Below, piece by piece: positions 43,508 to 52,282 of a stretch of 64,000 bases of DNA. The stretch comes from Martelella endophytica (GTDB lineage Bacteria; Pseudomonadota; Alphaproteobacteria; Rhizobiales; Rhizobiaceae): positions 558,001 to 622,000 of the forward strand of contig NZ_CP010803.1 of the NCBI RefSeq assembly GCF_000960975.1, in the 5' to 3' direction. The translations under genes and the position numbers were made by a program. The notes under the pieces were generated by a model. It saw nothing but the letters and a program-made list of their open reading frames with translations, made no database searches and was not told where the DNA came from. Numbering within the stretch: position 1 is the stretch's first letter; the number at the start of each line of letters is the position of its first letter.

Positions 43508-44994
43508 ACGCGTTCACGACCCGCATCGCGGAAATCAACGACATTCTTTCCGCCGTCAACCTGCTGCAATGGGATGCGCGGGTCATGATGCCGGCAGGCG
43601 GAGCGGCCACCCGCGGCCAGCAGATCGCCACGCTGAAGGCCAAGGCCCGCGCGATGCTGCTCGATACCGCCACGGAAGATGCCGCCGAAGCCTTACTGGC
43701 AAAGCCTGCCGATGAACGCGAGCGCCGCGCCGCCGAGGCTGTGCTTGCCGCTCGCAAGTGGCATCTGAGCGTGCCGCCCGAACTGCTGCGTCGCCAGGAC
43801 GAAATCTCGATTATTGCCGGCCGCGCCTGGCAAACGGCCCGCGCGAAAGGCGACTTTGCCCTGTTCCGCCCGCATCTTGCCGAGATCGTTTCGCTGGCGC
43901 GGCAGATGGCCGACGCAATCGGCTATGACGCCCACCCCTATGATCCCATGGTGCAGATCTACGAGCCCGGCGAGACCGCCGCCTCGCTGAAGGCTCTGTT
44001 CGACGACCTGCGCGAGGGCATCAAGCCGATCCTGGCGGCAGCGCTTGAGCGAGCGAAACCGCGCACGGATTTCCTCTACCGCGACTATCCCGTCGAGCAG
44101 CAGAAGGCCCTCTGTGCGGAGCTTGCCGAAGTTCTCGGCCTCGATTTTACCCGCAGCCGGCTCGACACAGCCGTCCACCCCTTCGAGATCTCGTTTACCC
44201 GCCAGGATGTGCGCATCACCTCGCGCTGGAACCCGAACTATCTGCCGATGTCGATCTTCGGCACCATGCACGAGACCGGCCACGCGCTTTACGAACAGGG
44301 CGTCGATCCGGCACTGACCCGCACGGCGCACACGACCGACCTGATCGGTCTTTATGCCGTCGGCGGCAGCAGTTTCGGCATGCATGAGAGCCAGTCGCGG
44401 CTCTTCGAAAACCATATCGGCCGCTCCGCTGATTTCTGGGCGCTGCATTTCGGACGGCTCAAGGCGCATTTCCCGGACCAGCTTGCCGATGTCAGCGAGG
44501 AAGAGTTCGTCAAGGCCGTCAACCGCACCGAGCCGGGCCTCATCCGCGTAGAAGCGGACGAACTGACCTATGACCTGCACATCATGCTCAGGGTGCGCAT
44601 TGAAATGGCGCTGATGGATGGTTCGCTTGCCGTTGATGACGTGCCGGCGGCCTGGAACGCCGCCATGCGCGACGACCTCGGCATCGATGTGCCGCATGAC
44701 GGGCTCGGCTGCCTTCAGGACGTCCACTGGTCAAGCGGCTATATCGGCTCTTTCCCGACCTACACGATCGGCAATGTCACCGCCGCCCAGATCATGGCGC
44801 GGCTCGATGAAACCGATCCGCAACTACGCGATGCCGCCAGGGCCGGTGACCTTGCGCCGCTGCGGCAAAAGCTCGGCGAGATCGTCTGGAGCCACGGCCG
44901 CTCGAAGGGTCGTCAGGCAGTGCTTTCCGCCATCGGCGCGGAAGCGGGCGATTGCAACGCTTATCTGACCTATCTGCAGAGGAAATTCGCATAG
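43504..44994 (+). CDS. M32 family metallocarboxypeptidase (Taq carboxypeptidase type)
   Basis: 496-residue cytoplasmic zinc carboxypeptidase. The HEXXH motif HETGH is at 256-260, followed by the third ligand Glu in GMHESQSRLFEN about 30 residues later, as in thermostable carboxypeptidase 1. Length matches M32 (about 500). The ATG overlaps the preceding ATPase stop by 4 bases, making it the last gene of the importer operon. It would release C-terminal residues from the imported peptides, complementing the isoaspartyl peptidase of the divergent operon. Confidence 0.92.
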   Translation: MNAFTTRIAEINDILSAVNLLQWDARVMMPAGGAATRGQQIATLKAKARAMLLDTATEDAAEALLAKPADERERRAAEAVLAARKWHLSVPPELLRRQDEISIIAGRAWQTARAKGDFALFRPHLAEIVSLARQMADAIGYDAHPYDPMVQIYEPGETAASLKALFDDLREGIKPILAAALERAKPRTDFLYRDYPVEQQKALCAELAEVLGLDFTRSRLDTAVHPFEISFTRQDVRITSRWNPNYLPMSIFGTMHETGHALYEQGVDPALTRTAHTTDLIGLYAVGGSSFGMHESQSRLFENHIGRSADFWALHFGRLKAHFPDQLADVSEEEFVKAVNRTEPGLIRVEADELTYDLHIMLRVRIEMALMDGSLAVDDVPAAWNAAMRDDLGIDVPHDGLGCLQDVHWSSGYIGSFPTYTIGNVTAAQIMARLDETDPQLRDAARAGDLAPLRQKLGEIVWSHGRSKGRQAVLSAIGAEAGDCNAYLTYLQRKFA

Positions 44995-45071
44995 AGCGCT
45001 GCGTCTTGCAGTATGCCTCTGCTTCTGCCTGAACTCAACGCCACGGGCGGAACGGACAACTCCGCAACCGC

Positions 45072-46109
45072 CTACCTGTCGCCGATCAGCATCCGGTAGC
45101 GGAACTGGTCGATGACCACGGCGAGCACCAGCAGGCCGCCAAGCAGGATCATCTGCATGTAGGAACCGATCTGCATCAGGTTCATGCCGTTTTGCACCAG
45201 CACGATGAAGAAGGCGCCGAGCACGACGCTTTCCACCCGGCCGATGCCGCCGCGCAGCGACACGCCGGCGATGACGCAGGCGGCAATCGATTCCAGCGCG
45301 ATCGTGCCGCCGAGATTGGTCTCGCCGCTTTCCACGCGCGCCGTCAGCAGCACGCCGGAAAGGGAGGCGAGAAGCGCGCAGAGCATATAGGCGATAAAGA
45401 GCGTGCGGGCGGTGTTGATGCCGGAGAGTTTTGCCGCCTTGACATTGCCGCCGACGGCATAGATGCGCGCGCCGGTGCGGGTACGGTTCATCAGCGTCCA
45501 GATGACGATGATGGCAAGCACGGCAACGACGACCGGAACCGGCACCCCGGCAATCCGCCCGAAGCCGAAGAAATCGCCGAAGGCATAGGGCAGCCCGCCA
45601 ATCGGCACGCCGCCGGTGATGAACAGCGCAACGCCTGCTCCCATCGACTGGACGCCGAGCGTCATGATGAAGGGCGACACGCCGAATTTGGCAACGCCGA
45701 GACCATTGAGCGCGCCGATGGCAAGCGCCGCAACAAAGCCCGTCAGGATGCCGAGCGTGACCACCAGGAAGGCAGCGTCGGGAAAAACACTGGCGAAATA
45801 GACCATTGCGGTGGCGGATGTGACCGAGGTGAGCGCGATCGCGGTTCCGACAGAAAGATCGAAGCCGCCGGTGACCAGCACGATCATCTGCCCGAGCGAA
45901 ACGAGCACGAGATAGACCGACTGGCGGGCCACATTGACGATATTGTCGACCGTCAGGAATTGTTTCGAGGCAAGCGCGAAGATGATCAGCGCCGCGACCA
46001 GAAAGAAGGGCAGCACGCCGAGCTTCAGGAAGACATCGCCAAAAAACTGCCGGAGGGAAAAGCCGGCGCCCGGCTGCGTCGTTTTCACGGCTTCCGCTTC
46101 ATTGGTCAT
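45072..46109 (-). CDS. CUT2-type ABC transporter permease (RbsC-like)
   Basis: 345-residue inner-membrane permease with about ten helices. The central conserved block GALNGLGVAKFGVSPFIMTLG and the GGTIALESIAACVIAG region are hallmarks of RbsC/XylH-type BPD_transp_2 proteins. It probably works as a homodimer with the two-domain ATPase encoded upstream, whose stop it overlaps by 4 bases. It is the last gene of the biotin-carboxylase/PxpABC operon and should carry that pathway's substrate. Confidence 0.88.
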   Translation of the reverse strand: MTNEAEAVKTTQPGAGFSLRQFFGDVFLKLGVLPFFLVAALIIFALASKQFLTVDNIVNVARQSVYLVLVSLGQMIVLVTGGFDLSVGTAIALTSVTSATAMVYFASVFPDAAFLVVTLGILTGFVAALAIGALNGLGVAKFGVSPFIMTLGVQSMGAGVALFITGGVPIGGLPYAFGDFFGFGRIAGVPVPVVVAVLAIIVIWTLMNRTRTGARIYAVGGNVKAAKLSGINTARTLFIAYMLCALLASLSGVLLTARVESGETNLGGTIALESIAACVIAGVSLRGGIGRVESVVLGAFFIVLVQNGMNLMQIGSYMQMILLGGLLVLAVVIDQFRYRMLIGDR

Positions 46110-47623
46110 GCCGTCTGCCTTTCTTCATGGAAAAATGCTTTGAGAATTGTCTCTTCCTCGATCTCGTCGCCTGAAAGCGATGCCGAGATCCGGCCCTGGC
46201 TAAAGACCAGCATGCGGTGCGCCAGGTTCATCGCCTCCGGCAGGTCGGAGGAAATCACCACCACCGCCTTGCCAGCCTCGCAGATCTGCTTGATCAACTG
46301 GTAGAGAGCGGCGCGCGTGCCGACATCGACGCCGACCGTCGGTTCATCGAAAATGTAGACGTCGCGATCGCTGGCAAGCCCCTTGCCGAACAGGATCTTC
46401 TGCTGGTTGCCGCCGGAAAGTTTTGAAGCCGTGCGCGCGAGATAGGCGTCTGACAGATCAACGCGACCGCCGATCTCTGCCGTCAGCCGATTGACCGCCT
46501 TTGGCCTTCTGAGGCCGAAGAGGCCACGGGTCTCCTGGTGGTCGAGCGTGGAAAGCGCGATATTGTCGCCGGCAGTCGCGCCCAGCATCAACCCCTCCTC
46601 CTTGCGGTCGGAAGGAAGGTAGAAGATGCCGTCCTTCAGGAGTTTTGCCAGCGGCGCTCCTGTTACATCGCGGCCCTTATAGGTGACGCTTCCGGCCGCA
46701 ATGCCGCCAAGGCCGATGGCAGCCCGGAAGGCGCGGGACTTGCCGCAGCCGACGAGACCGGCAACGCCTAGTACCTCGCCGCGGCGGACATCGATATCGA
46801 CGCCTTCGACGCCAGCCGCCTTCAGGCCGCGGATCTTGAGCACGGGTTCTGCTTCAGGATTTGCGGCAATCGCCGGATAGATCTCGCTGATCGCCCGGCC
46901 CGTCATCATCTCAACCAGCGCATTGTGGTCGAGGTCGCGGGCGCCGACGGTGCCAACAAGCTTGCCATCACGCAGAACCGTGATCCGGTCGGCGATCTGG
47001 GTGAACTCCTGGATACGGTGGGAGATATAGATAATGCCGGTTCCCGCCGCTTTCGCGTTGCGCACGAGGCGGAACAACTCCTTGGTCTCACGTTCTGTCA
47101 GCGACGCAGTCGGCTCATCGAGAATCAAAATCTTGGCGCGGGCATGGATGGCTTTCGCAATTTCCACCATCTGCTGCTCGGCGCGCGACAGGCTCAACAC
47201 CTGACGGCGAACATCGAGCGCGAAGCCCATTTCATCGAAAATCTCCTGCGCACGATGGCGCATGGCGGCGTGGTCGATCAGCATGCCCGTCAGCGGCTCG
47301 TCGCCGAGGAAGATGTTTTCGGCAACAGTGCGCGTCGGCACCAGCGAAAACTCCTGAAAAACCGCGCCAATGCCGGCTGCCCGCGCATCCCGCGCGGAGG
47401 AAAAATGCACCGAATGCCCGTCGATCAGCACTTCGCCTTCGCTCGGCTTGTACACGCCAGCGAGAATGGAAATCAGCGTCGATTTGCCGGCGCCGTTTTC
47501 GCCGAAGAGCACGTGGACCTCGCCCGCCTCAAGGCTGAAGTCGACATTATCGAGCGCCTTGACGCCCGGAAACTGTTTCGAAATACCGCTCATACGCACG
47601 AGCGGAATGGCTTTCTCAGCCAT
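46106..47623 (-). CDS. CUT2-type ABC transporter two-domain ATP-binding protein (RbsA-like)
   Basis: 505-residue tandem ATPase. Domain 1 has Walker A GENGAGKS at 41-48, a Q-loop FQEFSLVP, signature LSRAEQQ and Walker B LILDEP. Domain 2 has the altered Walker A GLVGCGKS near residue 275 and signature LSGGNQQK, with Walker B IFDEP, the asymmetric pattern usual for RbsA/MglA. The open frame extends 19 codons upstream, but the ATG at 47623 follows GGAAGGGG and begins MAEKAIPL. It lies after the TorT-like binding protein and before the permease. Confidence 0.88.
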   Translation of the reverse strand: MAEKAIPLVRMSGISKQFPGVKALDNVDFSLEAGEVHVLFGENGAGKSTLISILAGVYKPSEGEVLIDGHSVHFSSARDARAAGIGAVFQEFSLVPTRTVAENIFLGDEPLTGMLIDHAAMRHRAQEIFDEMGFALDVRRQVLSLSRAEQQMVEIAKAIHARAKILILDEPTASLTERETKELFRLVRNAKAAGTGIIYISHRIQEFTQIADRITVLRDGKLVGTVGARDLDHNALVEMMTGRAISEIYPAIAANPEAEPVLKIRGLKAAGVEGVDIDVRRGEVLGVAGLVGCGKSRAFRAAIGLGGIAAGSVTYKGRDVTGAPLAKLLKDGIFYLPSDRKEEGLMLGATAGDNIALSTLDHQETRGLFGLRRPKAVNRLTAEIGGRVDLSDAYLARTASKLSGGNQQKILFGKGLASDRDVYIFDEPTVGVDVGTRAALYQLIKQICEAGKAVVVISSDLPEAMNLAHRMLVFSQGRISASLSGDEIEEETILKAFFHEERQTA

Positions 47624-47643
47624 GGCCGGCCCCTTCCAGAGGT

Positions 47644-47672
47644 TTCCGCACCGCCGGCAAGGCGATGCGGAA
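47644..47672 (-). terminator. Hairpin between binding-protein and ATPase genes (CUT2-type importer)
   Basis: TTCCGCA-C-CGCC (47644-47655) pairs with GGCG-A-TGCGGAA (47661-47672), 11 pairs with one C-A mismatch, loop GGCAA. It starts 20 bases after the binding-protein stop on the minus strand. Confidence 0.6.
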
Positions 47673-47692
47673 TGCTTCATCTGTTGCGGATA

Positions 47693-48766
47693 TCAATCGA
47701 CCGAGAAGACCGGACGGAAGCCGTTCGGCGGCAGGATGTCGGTCTGCGGCACAGAGTCGATATTGTCGCCGTCGACGACAAAGATCTTCGGACCAACATG
47801 CTTGACCAGTTCCTTGCCTTCCAGCGCGCGAACCGCCTGATCGACGGCGATACGCCCCTGGATCACCATTGAATCCGCCGGCGCTGCCTCGATGAAGCCG
47901 CGCTTGATGCCCTCATAGACGCCGGGCGTCATGTAGAAGGCCAGAAGCCCAACCTTGTCCTTCAGGCCGCGTTCGCGAATGAGGCCCTGCGCGGCTTCGG
48001 CGGTCACGGCCGTGCCGGCGATATAAGCGACGTCAGGCTCGGCCTGCAGCACGTCTTCCACCAGTTTCAGCTGGGCTTCCTTGCCGGTGTCGCCGTATTT
48101 CGGCTCCAGCACGGTCAGCGCCGAACCTTCGACCGCTTTCAGGAAACCTTCATTGGCGGCTTCCACCCAGCCGGCACCGGCCGGACCCGGGAACCAGCCG
48201 ACAATTGCCGGTTCGCCGCCTGCCGGATGCTTTTCGGCGAGGTATTTGCCGGTCTCAAAGCCCATCGTGTAGAAAGAGACGAGCGACTTGGCGGTAATAT
48301 CGGGAGAAGAAATGCCGTTGATGACATCGATGACCGGAATACCCTTGGCCGCCACTTCCGAAACGAGGCTGTTCAGCCCGTCATAGGAAATCGCGCCGAT
48401 GACCACGGCATCCGCGCCACCGGCAACGCAGTCCTCGATCTGCGAAATCTGCTTGGCAAGCTCGGTATAACCGCCGGCCTCGACGACGTTCAGCTTGACG
48501 CCGAGGTCCTTCGCTTCCTCGACCACGCCGTAATCGACGCCGAGCCAGTAGGCGTCCTTCATATGCGGGAAGGATACGCAGATATTGTAGGCTTCCTCGG
48601 CCTTTTCGAGCGGCACATACTTGACGTCGGAAGCCGTGCCGTCGGCCGCAAAAGGCGGCGTGATTTCGACGGCATCATAGGGATACCAGGTCTCGGCAAG
48701 CACCGGCGATGCTGCGGAAACGGCGAGCGCCGAGATGGCGACTTTAAGAATTGAATGTGCTTTCAT
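47693..48766 (-). CDS. Periplasmic binding protein, TorT-like type 1 fold
   Basis: 357-residue secreted binding protein. A Sec signal of about 24 residues (MKAHSILK start, SPVLA cleavage) precedes a type 1 periplasmic fold. The mature start ETWYPYDAVEITPPFAADG and WLGVDYGVVEEAK resemble TorT, the TMAO-sensing binding protein, more than RbsB. Here it is linked to RbsA- and RbsC-like components, so transport rather than signalling is expected. It is downstream of the PxpABC/biotin carboxylase genes by 49 bases, suggesting the ligand is their substrate, perhaps a small lactam. The ligand identity is inference. Confidence 0.82.
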   Translation of the reverse strand: MKAHSILKVAISALAVSAASPVLAETWYPYDAVEITPPFAADGTASDVKYVPLEKAEEAYNICVSFPHMKDAYWLGVDYGVVEEAKDLGVKLNVVEAGGYTELAKQISQIEDCVAGGADAVVIGAISYDGLNSLVSEVAAKGIPVIDVINGISSPDITAKSLVSFYTMGFETGKYLAEKHPAGGEPAIVGWFPGPAGAGWVEAANEGFLKAVEGSALTVLEPKYGDTGKEAQLKLVEDVLQAEPDVAYIAGTAVTAEAAQGLIRERGLKDKVGLLAFYMTPGVYEGIKRGFIEAAPADSMVIQGRIAVDQAVRALEGKELVKHVGPKIFVVDGDNIDSVPQTDILPPNGFRPVFSVD

Positions 48767-48815
48767 TGAAGTTCCCCTTCGTGGTTATAGAAAAAGCAGC
48801 GTTCGGTTGGTATTC

Positions 48816-49787
48816 CTAGAAAAGCGCCCGGATTTTTCCGATAAGGGCGGCCCGGTCTTTCCGGGCGGCCAAGGCGGTTTCCATATCCACCTTGACGAAA
48901 CGGGTTGGCGTGTGTGGCTGAAGCTGGCCGATCAGGTCCATGTCGGCCGAGATCACCGTGCCGACCATGAAATAGCCGCCGCCGGAAACGGCGTCGCGAT
49001 GCAGAACGATCGGCTCCGAGCCGCCCGGCACCTGCACCGAACCATAAGGGTAGCAGGCGTCGACGATATTCGATGGATCGGACCCGGCGCCGAATGGCTG
49101 TTCGCGTTCGACAAACGCGATCGGATGACCGCCGCGGAAGCGATAGCCCATGCGGTCCGCCTCCGGCGCGACCTTCCATTCATCGGAGAAGAAATGCTCC
49201 AGTGAAGCATCCGTCATGCGGTGATCGTAGAGACCGGGAAGCACCCTGAGTTCGGCAGGCGTTCCCGGCTTGCGGCGCAGCGCCTCGGGGATTTCCTTGC
49301 CGATCTCCGCCTTTTTGGCAGGCGTGCCGACGGGAAGCTCGTCACCGACAGCAATCGCCCTGCCCTCGACACCGCCGAGCGCGCCGATGGGATAGGTCGA
49401 GCGGCTGCCGAGCGCCATCGGCACATCGATACCGCCGGCAACGGCGATATAGATACGCGCGCCGGTCTTGAGGAAGCCGAAGGAGAGCTTCTGCCCTGCC
49501 TTGATCGAGAGCGCGGTCCAGCCCGGCACTTCTTCCTCATCGATCAGCACCGGCATTTCGGCGCCGGTGACCGCGATGACCGCGTCTTCGGTGAATTCAA
49601 GCGCCGGCCCCATGAACACGGCTTCCAGGCCCGCAGCCCCCTCGTCATTGCCGACGAGATGATTTCCGGCGATCAGCGCCAGGCGATCCATGGCGCCGCC
49701 TTCGGGAATACCGAGGTGATAGTAGCCGGGGCGACCGAGATCCTGAACGGTGGTGGCAAGACCGGGATGGAGAACCTTAATGGTCAT
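48816..49787 (-). CDS. pxpC: 5-oxoprolinase subunit C / biotin-dependent carboxyltransferase subunit (KipA/PxpC family)
   Basis: 323-residue cytoplasmic protein of the KipA (AHS2) family. TIKVLHPGLATTVQDLGRPG is the family N-terminus, and the GIPEGGAMDRLAL and GSRSTYPIGALGG loops are conserved. In E. coli, PxpC works with PxpA and PxpB to hydrolyse 5-oxoproline with ATP. The same fold forms half of the carboxyltransferase domain of urea carboxylase. The frame is open upstream, but the ATG at 49787 overlaps the PxpB gene by 11 bases and starts the conserved region. It is the last enzyme gene of the operon before the importer. Confidence 0.87.
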   Translation of the reverse strand: MTIKVLHPGLATTVQDLGRPGYYHLGIPEGGAMDRLALIAGNHLVGNDEGAAGLEAVFMGPALEFTEDAVIAVTGAEMPVLIDEEEVPGWTALSIKAGQKLSFGFLKTGARIYIAVAGGIDVPMALGSRSTYPIGALGGVEGRAIAVGDELPVGTPAKKAEIGKEIPEALRRKPGTPAELRVLPGLYDHRMTDASLEHFFSDEWKVAPEADRMGYRFRGGHPIAFVEREQPFGAGSDPSNIVDACYPYGSVQVPGGSEPIVLHRDAVSGGGYFMVGTVISADMDLIGQLQPHTPTRFVKVDMETALAARKDRAALIGKIRALF

Positions 49788-50652
49788 TGAGAATGCCCTC
49801 CAGCTTGGCATTGTAGCCGTCAATGTCCTTGTTGAATTCGTTGAGGTCGAAGGAGACCTCGCGGATCGGCGGGGCGAAGGTGCCGTTCTCCACCGCCTTG
49901 ACCTCGGCATCATAGGTTTCGCGGTCGATCGGCTTGAACTTGACGATGTCGCCGGGCTTGAAGAACACCATGAAGTCCTTCAGGTAGCTGGTCGTCTGGG
50001 TCGGGTCGTAGATCGGCATCGGGGTGATGCCGAACATCTGGTAGCCGCCGGCCCCGCGCACCGAATAGATGCAGGAGAAGCAGCCGCCATAGCCGACAGT
50101 CAGCTTCGGCGTATCGGTGCGGGGGCGCAGATATTTCGGCACCTCGATCTGACGCTGGCGCTCGACCATCTGGTACATGAACGGCAGGCCCGAGACGAAG
50201 CCGACCATGGTGACAATCCACGGCGCGCCGGAATGGGCGTCGATGAAATCGGCGACGGATTTGTAGTCGTTGATCCGCGCGGCATATTCGAGATCAGTGC
50301 TTTCCGGATCCTGATGGCGCTCGCGGAAGCGCATCAGCGTCTCATGCGTCCACGGGTCGTTGTAATAGACCGGAATTTCGATGATCCGGGTCTTGATCAC
50401 CGGCTCCGATTTCTGGTCGGCAAGCTCGATCGCCTGGACTTCCTTCAGCATGTCGTCCGGATGGATGATGTCCGGGTCAAACTTGATCTGGAAGGAGGCA
50501 TTGGCCGGGCAGATCTCTGTGACGCCCCTGATCTTCGCGTCGCGGACCCTATTGGTCATCGACAGCGAATGGAAAAACGCCTCCAGCGACATTTCCTCGC
50601 TGCATTCGACAAAGAGGTGTTCGTCACCTCCGAAGGAATAGCGCAGCTTCAT
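49777..50652 (-). CDS. pxpB: 5-oxoprolinase subunit B / carboxyltransferase subunit (KipI/PxpB family)
   Basis: 291-residue protein of the KipI (AHS1) family. Recognisable features are the RYSFGGDEHLFVE start, the IIEIPVYYND strand, FIDAHSGAPWIVTMVGFVSG with FMYQM, and YGGCFSCIYSVRGAGGYQMFG. Relative to stand-alone PxpB (about 220 residues) it is longer, as are the forms linked to biotin carboxylases. It overlaps the biotin carboxylase stop by 4 bases and the PxpC start by 11. Together with PxpC it would make a heteromeric carboxyltransferase or lactam-binding unit. Confidence 0.85.
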   Translation of the reverse strand: MKLRYSFGGDEHLFVECSEEMSLEAFFHSLSMTNRVRDAKIRGVTEICPANASFQIKFDPDIIHPDDMLKEVQAIELADQKSEPVIKTRIIEIPVYYNDPWTHETLMRFRERHQDPESTDLEYAARINDYKSVADFIDAHSGAPWIVTMVGFVSGLPFMYQMVERQRQIEVPKYLRPRTDTPKLTVGYGGCFSCIYSVRGAGGYQMFGITPMPIYDPTQTTSYLKDFMVFFKPGDIVKFKPIDRETYDAEVKAVENGTFAPPIREVSFDLNEFNKDIDGYNAKLEGILNDH

Positions 50653-52043
50653 GACGAGGCCTCCTCATGGACTTTGGCCGGGGTTTGAGGGTTGAAGTGC
50701 GTTTCGAGCCAGGGCTCGAGAAAGCGGGTGTGGAAGGCGCCCTCGGCAACGGCTTCATCGCGGCAAAGGGCAAGGTGAAGCGGAATGGTGGTCGTAAGCC
50801 CTTCGATGACAAGACCGGACAGCGCCGCCTCCAGCTTTTTGAGGCAGGCCGCGCGGTTCTCGGCATGCACGATCAACTTGCCGAGCAGCGAATCGTAGAA
50901 GGGCGGCACGGTGTAGCCTTCGTAGAGGAAGGTATCGAAGCGGATGCCCGCGCCTTCCGGCGCGACGAGCTTGGCCACCGTGCCGGGGCCAGGCATGAAC
51001 CCCTTTGCCGGGTCTTCGGCATTGATGCGGCATTCGATGGCGTGGCCGGATAGGGCGATATCATCCTGCGTGACCGAAAGCTTTTCGCCGCCGGCAACGC
51101 GGATCATCTCCTGCACGAGATCGATGCCGGTGACCATTTCCGTGACCGGATGCTCGACCTGGATACGGGTGTTGACCTCGATGAAGTAGAATTCACCGGC
51201 GTCCTCGTCATAGAGATATTCGACCGTTCCCGCGCCCTTGTAGCCGACCGATTTCGCCAGCGCGACAGCGCTCTCACACAGCGCCGTGCGCACATCGTCC
51301 GGCAGGCGGCAGGAGGGGGCTTCTTCCCAGACCTTCTGCCGGCGGCGCTGCAGCGAGCACTCGCGCTCAAAGCAATGAACTGCGTTTTCGCCATCACCGA
51401 GGATCTGCACCTCGACATGCCGCGCCTTGGTGATGACCTTTTCAATATAAAGACCGCCATCGCCGAAGGCCGCCTTGGCTTCCGCTGCGGCCAGAGGAAA
51501 CTGGCGCTCGAAATCCTCCATCGTGTCGACGATACGGATACCGCGCCCTCCGCCGCCGGCAGCAGCCTTGATCATCGCCGGAAAGCCCGTTTGCGCGATG
51601 ATGTCGCGGGCCACGGCCATGTCCTCGATACGGCCATCGGAGCCCGGCACGGTCGGAACCCCGGCCTTTGCGGCGACGCTGCGGGCTGCAACCTTGTCGC
51701 CCAAGAGGCTGATCGCATCGGCAGACGGGCCAATGAAGATCATCCCGGCGTCGGTGACGGCGCGGGCAAATCCGGCATTCTCGGAGAGAAAGCCATAGCC
51801 CGGATGAATGGCATCCACACCGGCGCTCTTCGCCGCCTCGATGATCTTCTCGATATTCAGATAGGATTTTGCGGCAGACGGCGGGCCGATATCCACGGCT
51901 TCATCGGCGAGCTTCACGGCCAGCATGTCGGCATCGGCGGCGGAGTGCACCTGCACCGTCCTGATGCCGAGGGCCTTTGCCGCGCGAATGATGCGCACGG
52001 CAATTTCCCCGCGATTGGCGATGAGGATCGAGCGAATGGTCAT
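50649..52043 (-). CDS. Biotin carboxylase subunit (AccC-like)
   Basis: 464-residue ATP-grasp enzyme: N-terminal SILIANRGEIAVRI, glycine-rich loop KAAAGGGGRGIRIV, the ECSLQRRRQKVWEEAPS segment, FIEVNTRIQVEHPVTEMVTG with the catalytic Arg/Glu cluster, and the C-terminal AECRINAEDP-like GHAIECRINAEDP. It carboxylates the biotin of the carrier protein using bicarbonate and ATP. Housekeeping AccC is usually next to accB alone. Here the gene is flanked by a biotin carrier and PxpB with 4-base overlaps, so it most likely serves a dedicated carboxylase rather than fatty-acid synthesis. Confidence 0.9.
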   Translation of the reverse strand: MTIRSILIANRGEIAVRIIRAAKALGIRTVQVHSAADADMLAVKLADEAVDIGPPSAAKSYLNIEKIIEAAKSAGVDAIHPGYGFLSENAGFARAVTDAGMIFIGPSADAISLLGDKVAARSVAAKAGVPTVPGSDGRIEDMAVARDIIAQTGFPAMIKAAAGGGGRGIRIVDTMEDFERQFPLAAAEAKAAFGDGGLYIEKVITKARHVEVQILGDGENAVHCFERECSLQRRRQKVWEEAPSCRLPDDVRTALCESAVALAKSVGYKGAGTVEYLYDEDAGEFYFIEVNTRIQVEHPVTEMVTGIDLVQEMIRVAGGEKLSVTQDDIALSGHAIECRINAEDPAKGFMPGPGTVAKLVAPEGAGIRFDTFLYEGYTVPPFYDSLLGKLIVHAENRAACLKKLEAALSGLVIEGLTTTIPLHLALCRDEAVAEGAFHTRFLEPWLETHFNPQTPAKVHEEASS

Positions 52044-52282
52044 GCCTCGACCTCGGCGAGCACCTGACCGGCCATCACGGGTTCTGCGTCATCCACCAGG
52101 AAAATAATGCTGCCGCCGGAAACGCCAGCGGGAATCTCGTGAAACGTCTTCATCACTTCGATCAGCCCGATCGTCTCCTTCTCGGTGACGCTGGCGCCAT
52201 CTTCCTTGAAAGCGGCTGCGTCGGGAGAGGGCTTGCGGTAGAAAGTGCCCGGAAGGGGCGACCTGATTTCGAGCTTGCTCAT
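52040..52282 (-). CDS. Biotin carboxyl carrier protein (short, biotinyl-lipoyl domain only)
   Basis: 80-residue protein consisting only of a biotinyl domain. The attachment motif E-V-M-K-T places the biotin lysine at residue 45, with an EIPAGVSG turn and a GQVLAEVEA closing strand. Housekeeping AccB is about 150 residues with a proline/alanine linker; this one lacks the linker, like a detached urea-carboxylase carrier domain. GGAGA is 7 bases before the ATG, which overlaps the PxpA stop. It should be biotinylated by BirA and shuttle carboxyl groups from the AccC-like subunit to PxpB/PxpC. Confidence 0.88.
   Translation of the reverse strand: MSKLEIRSPLPGTFYRKPSPDAAAFKEDGASVTEKETIGLIEVMKTFHEIPAGVSGGSIIFLVDDAEPVMAGQVLAEVEA

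Noticed and set aside
50649..52282. Housekeeping accB-accC for fatty-acid synthesis
   Set aside because: The carrier lacks the usual N-terminal linker and both genes overlap pxp genes in one operon, so a dedicated carboxylase is more likely, though not proven.
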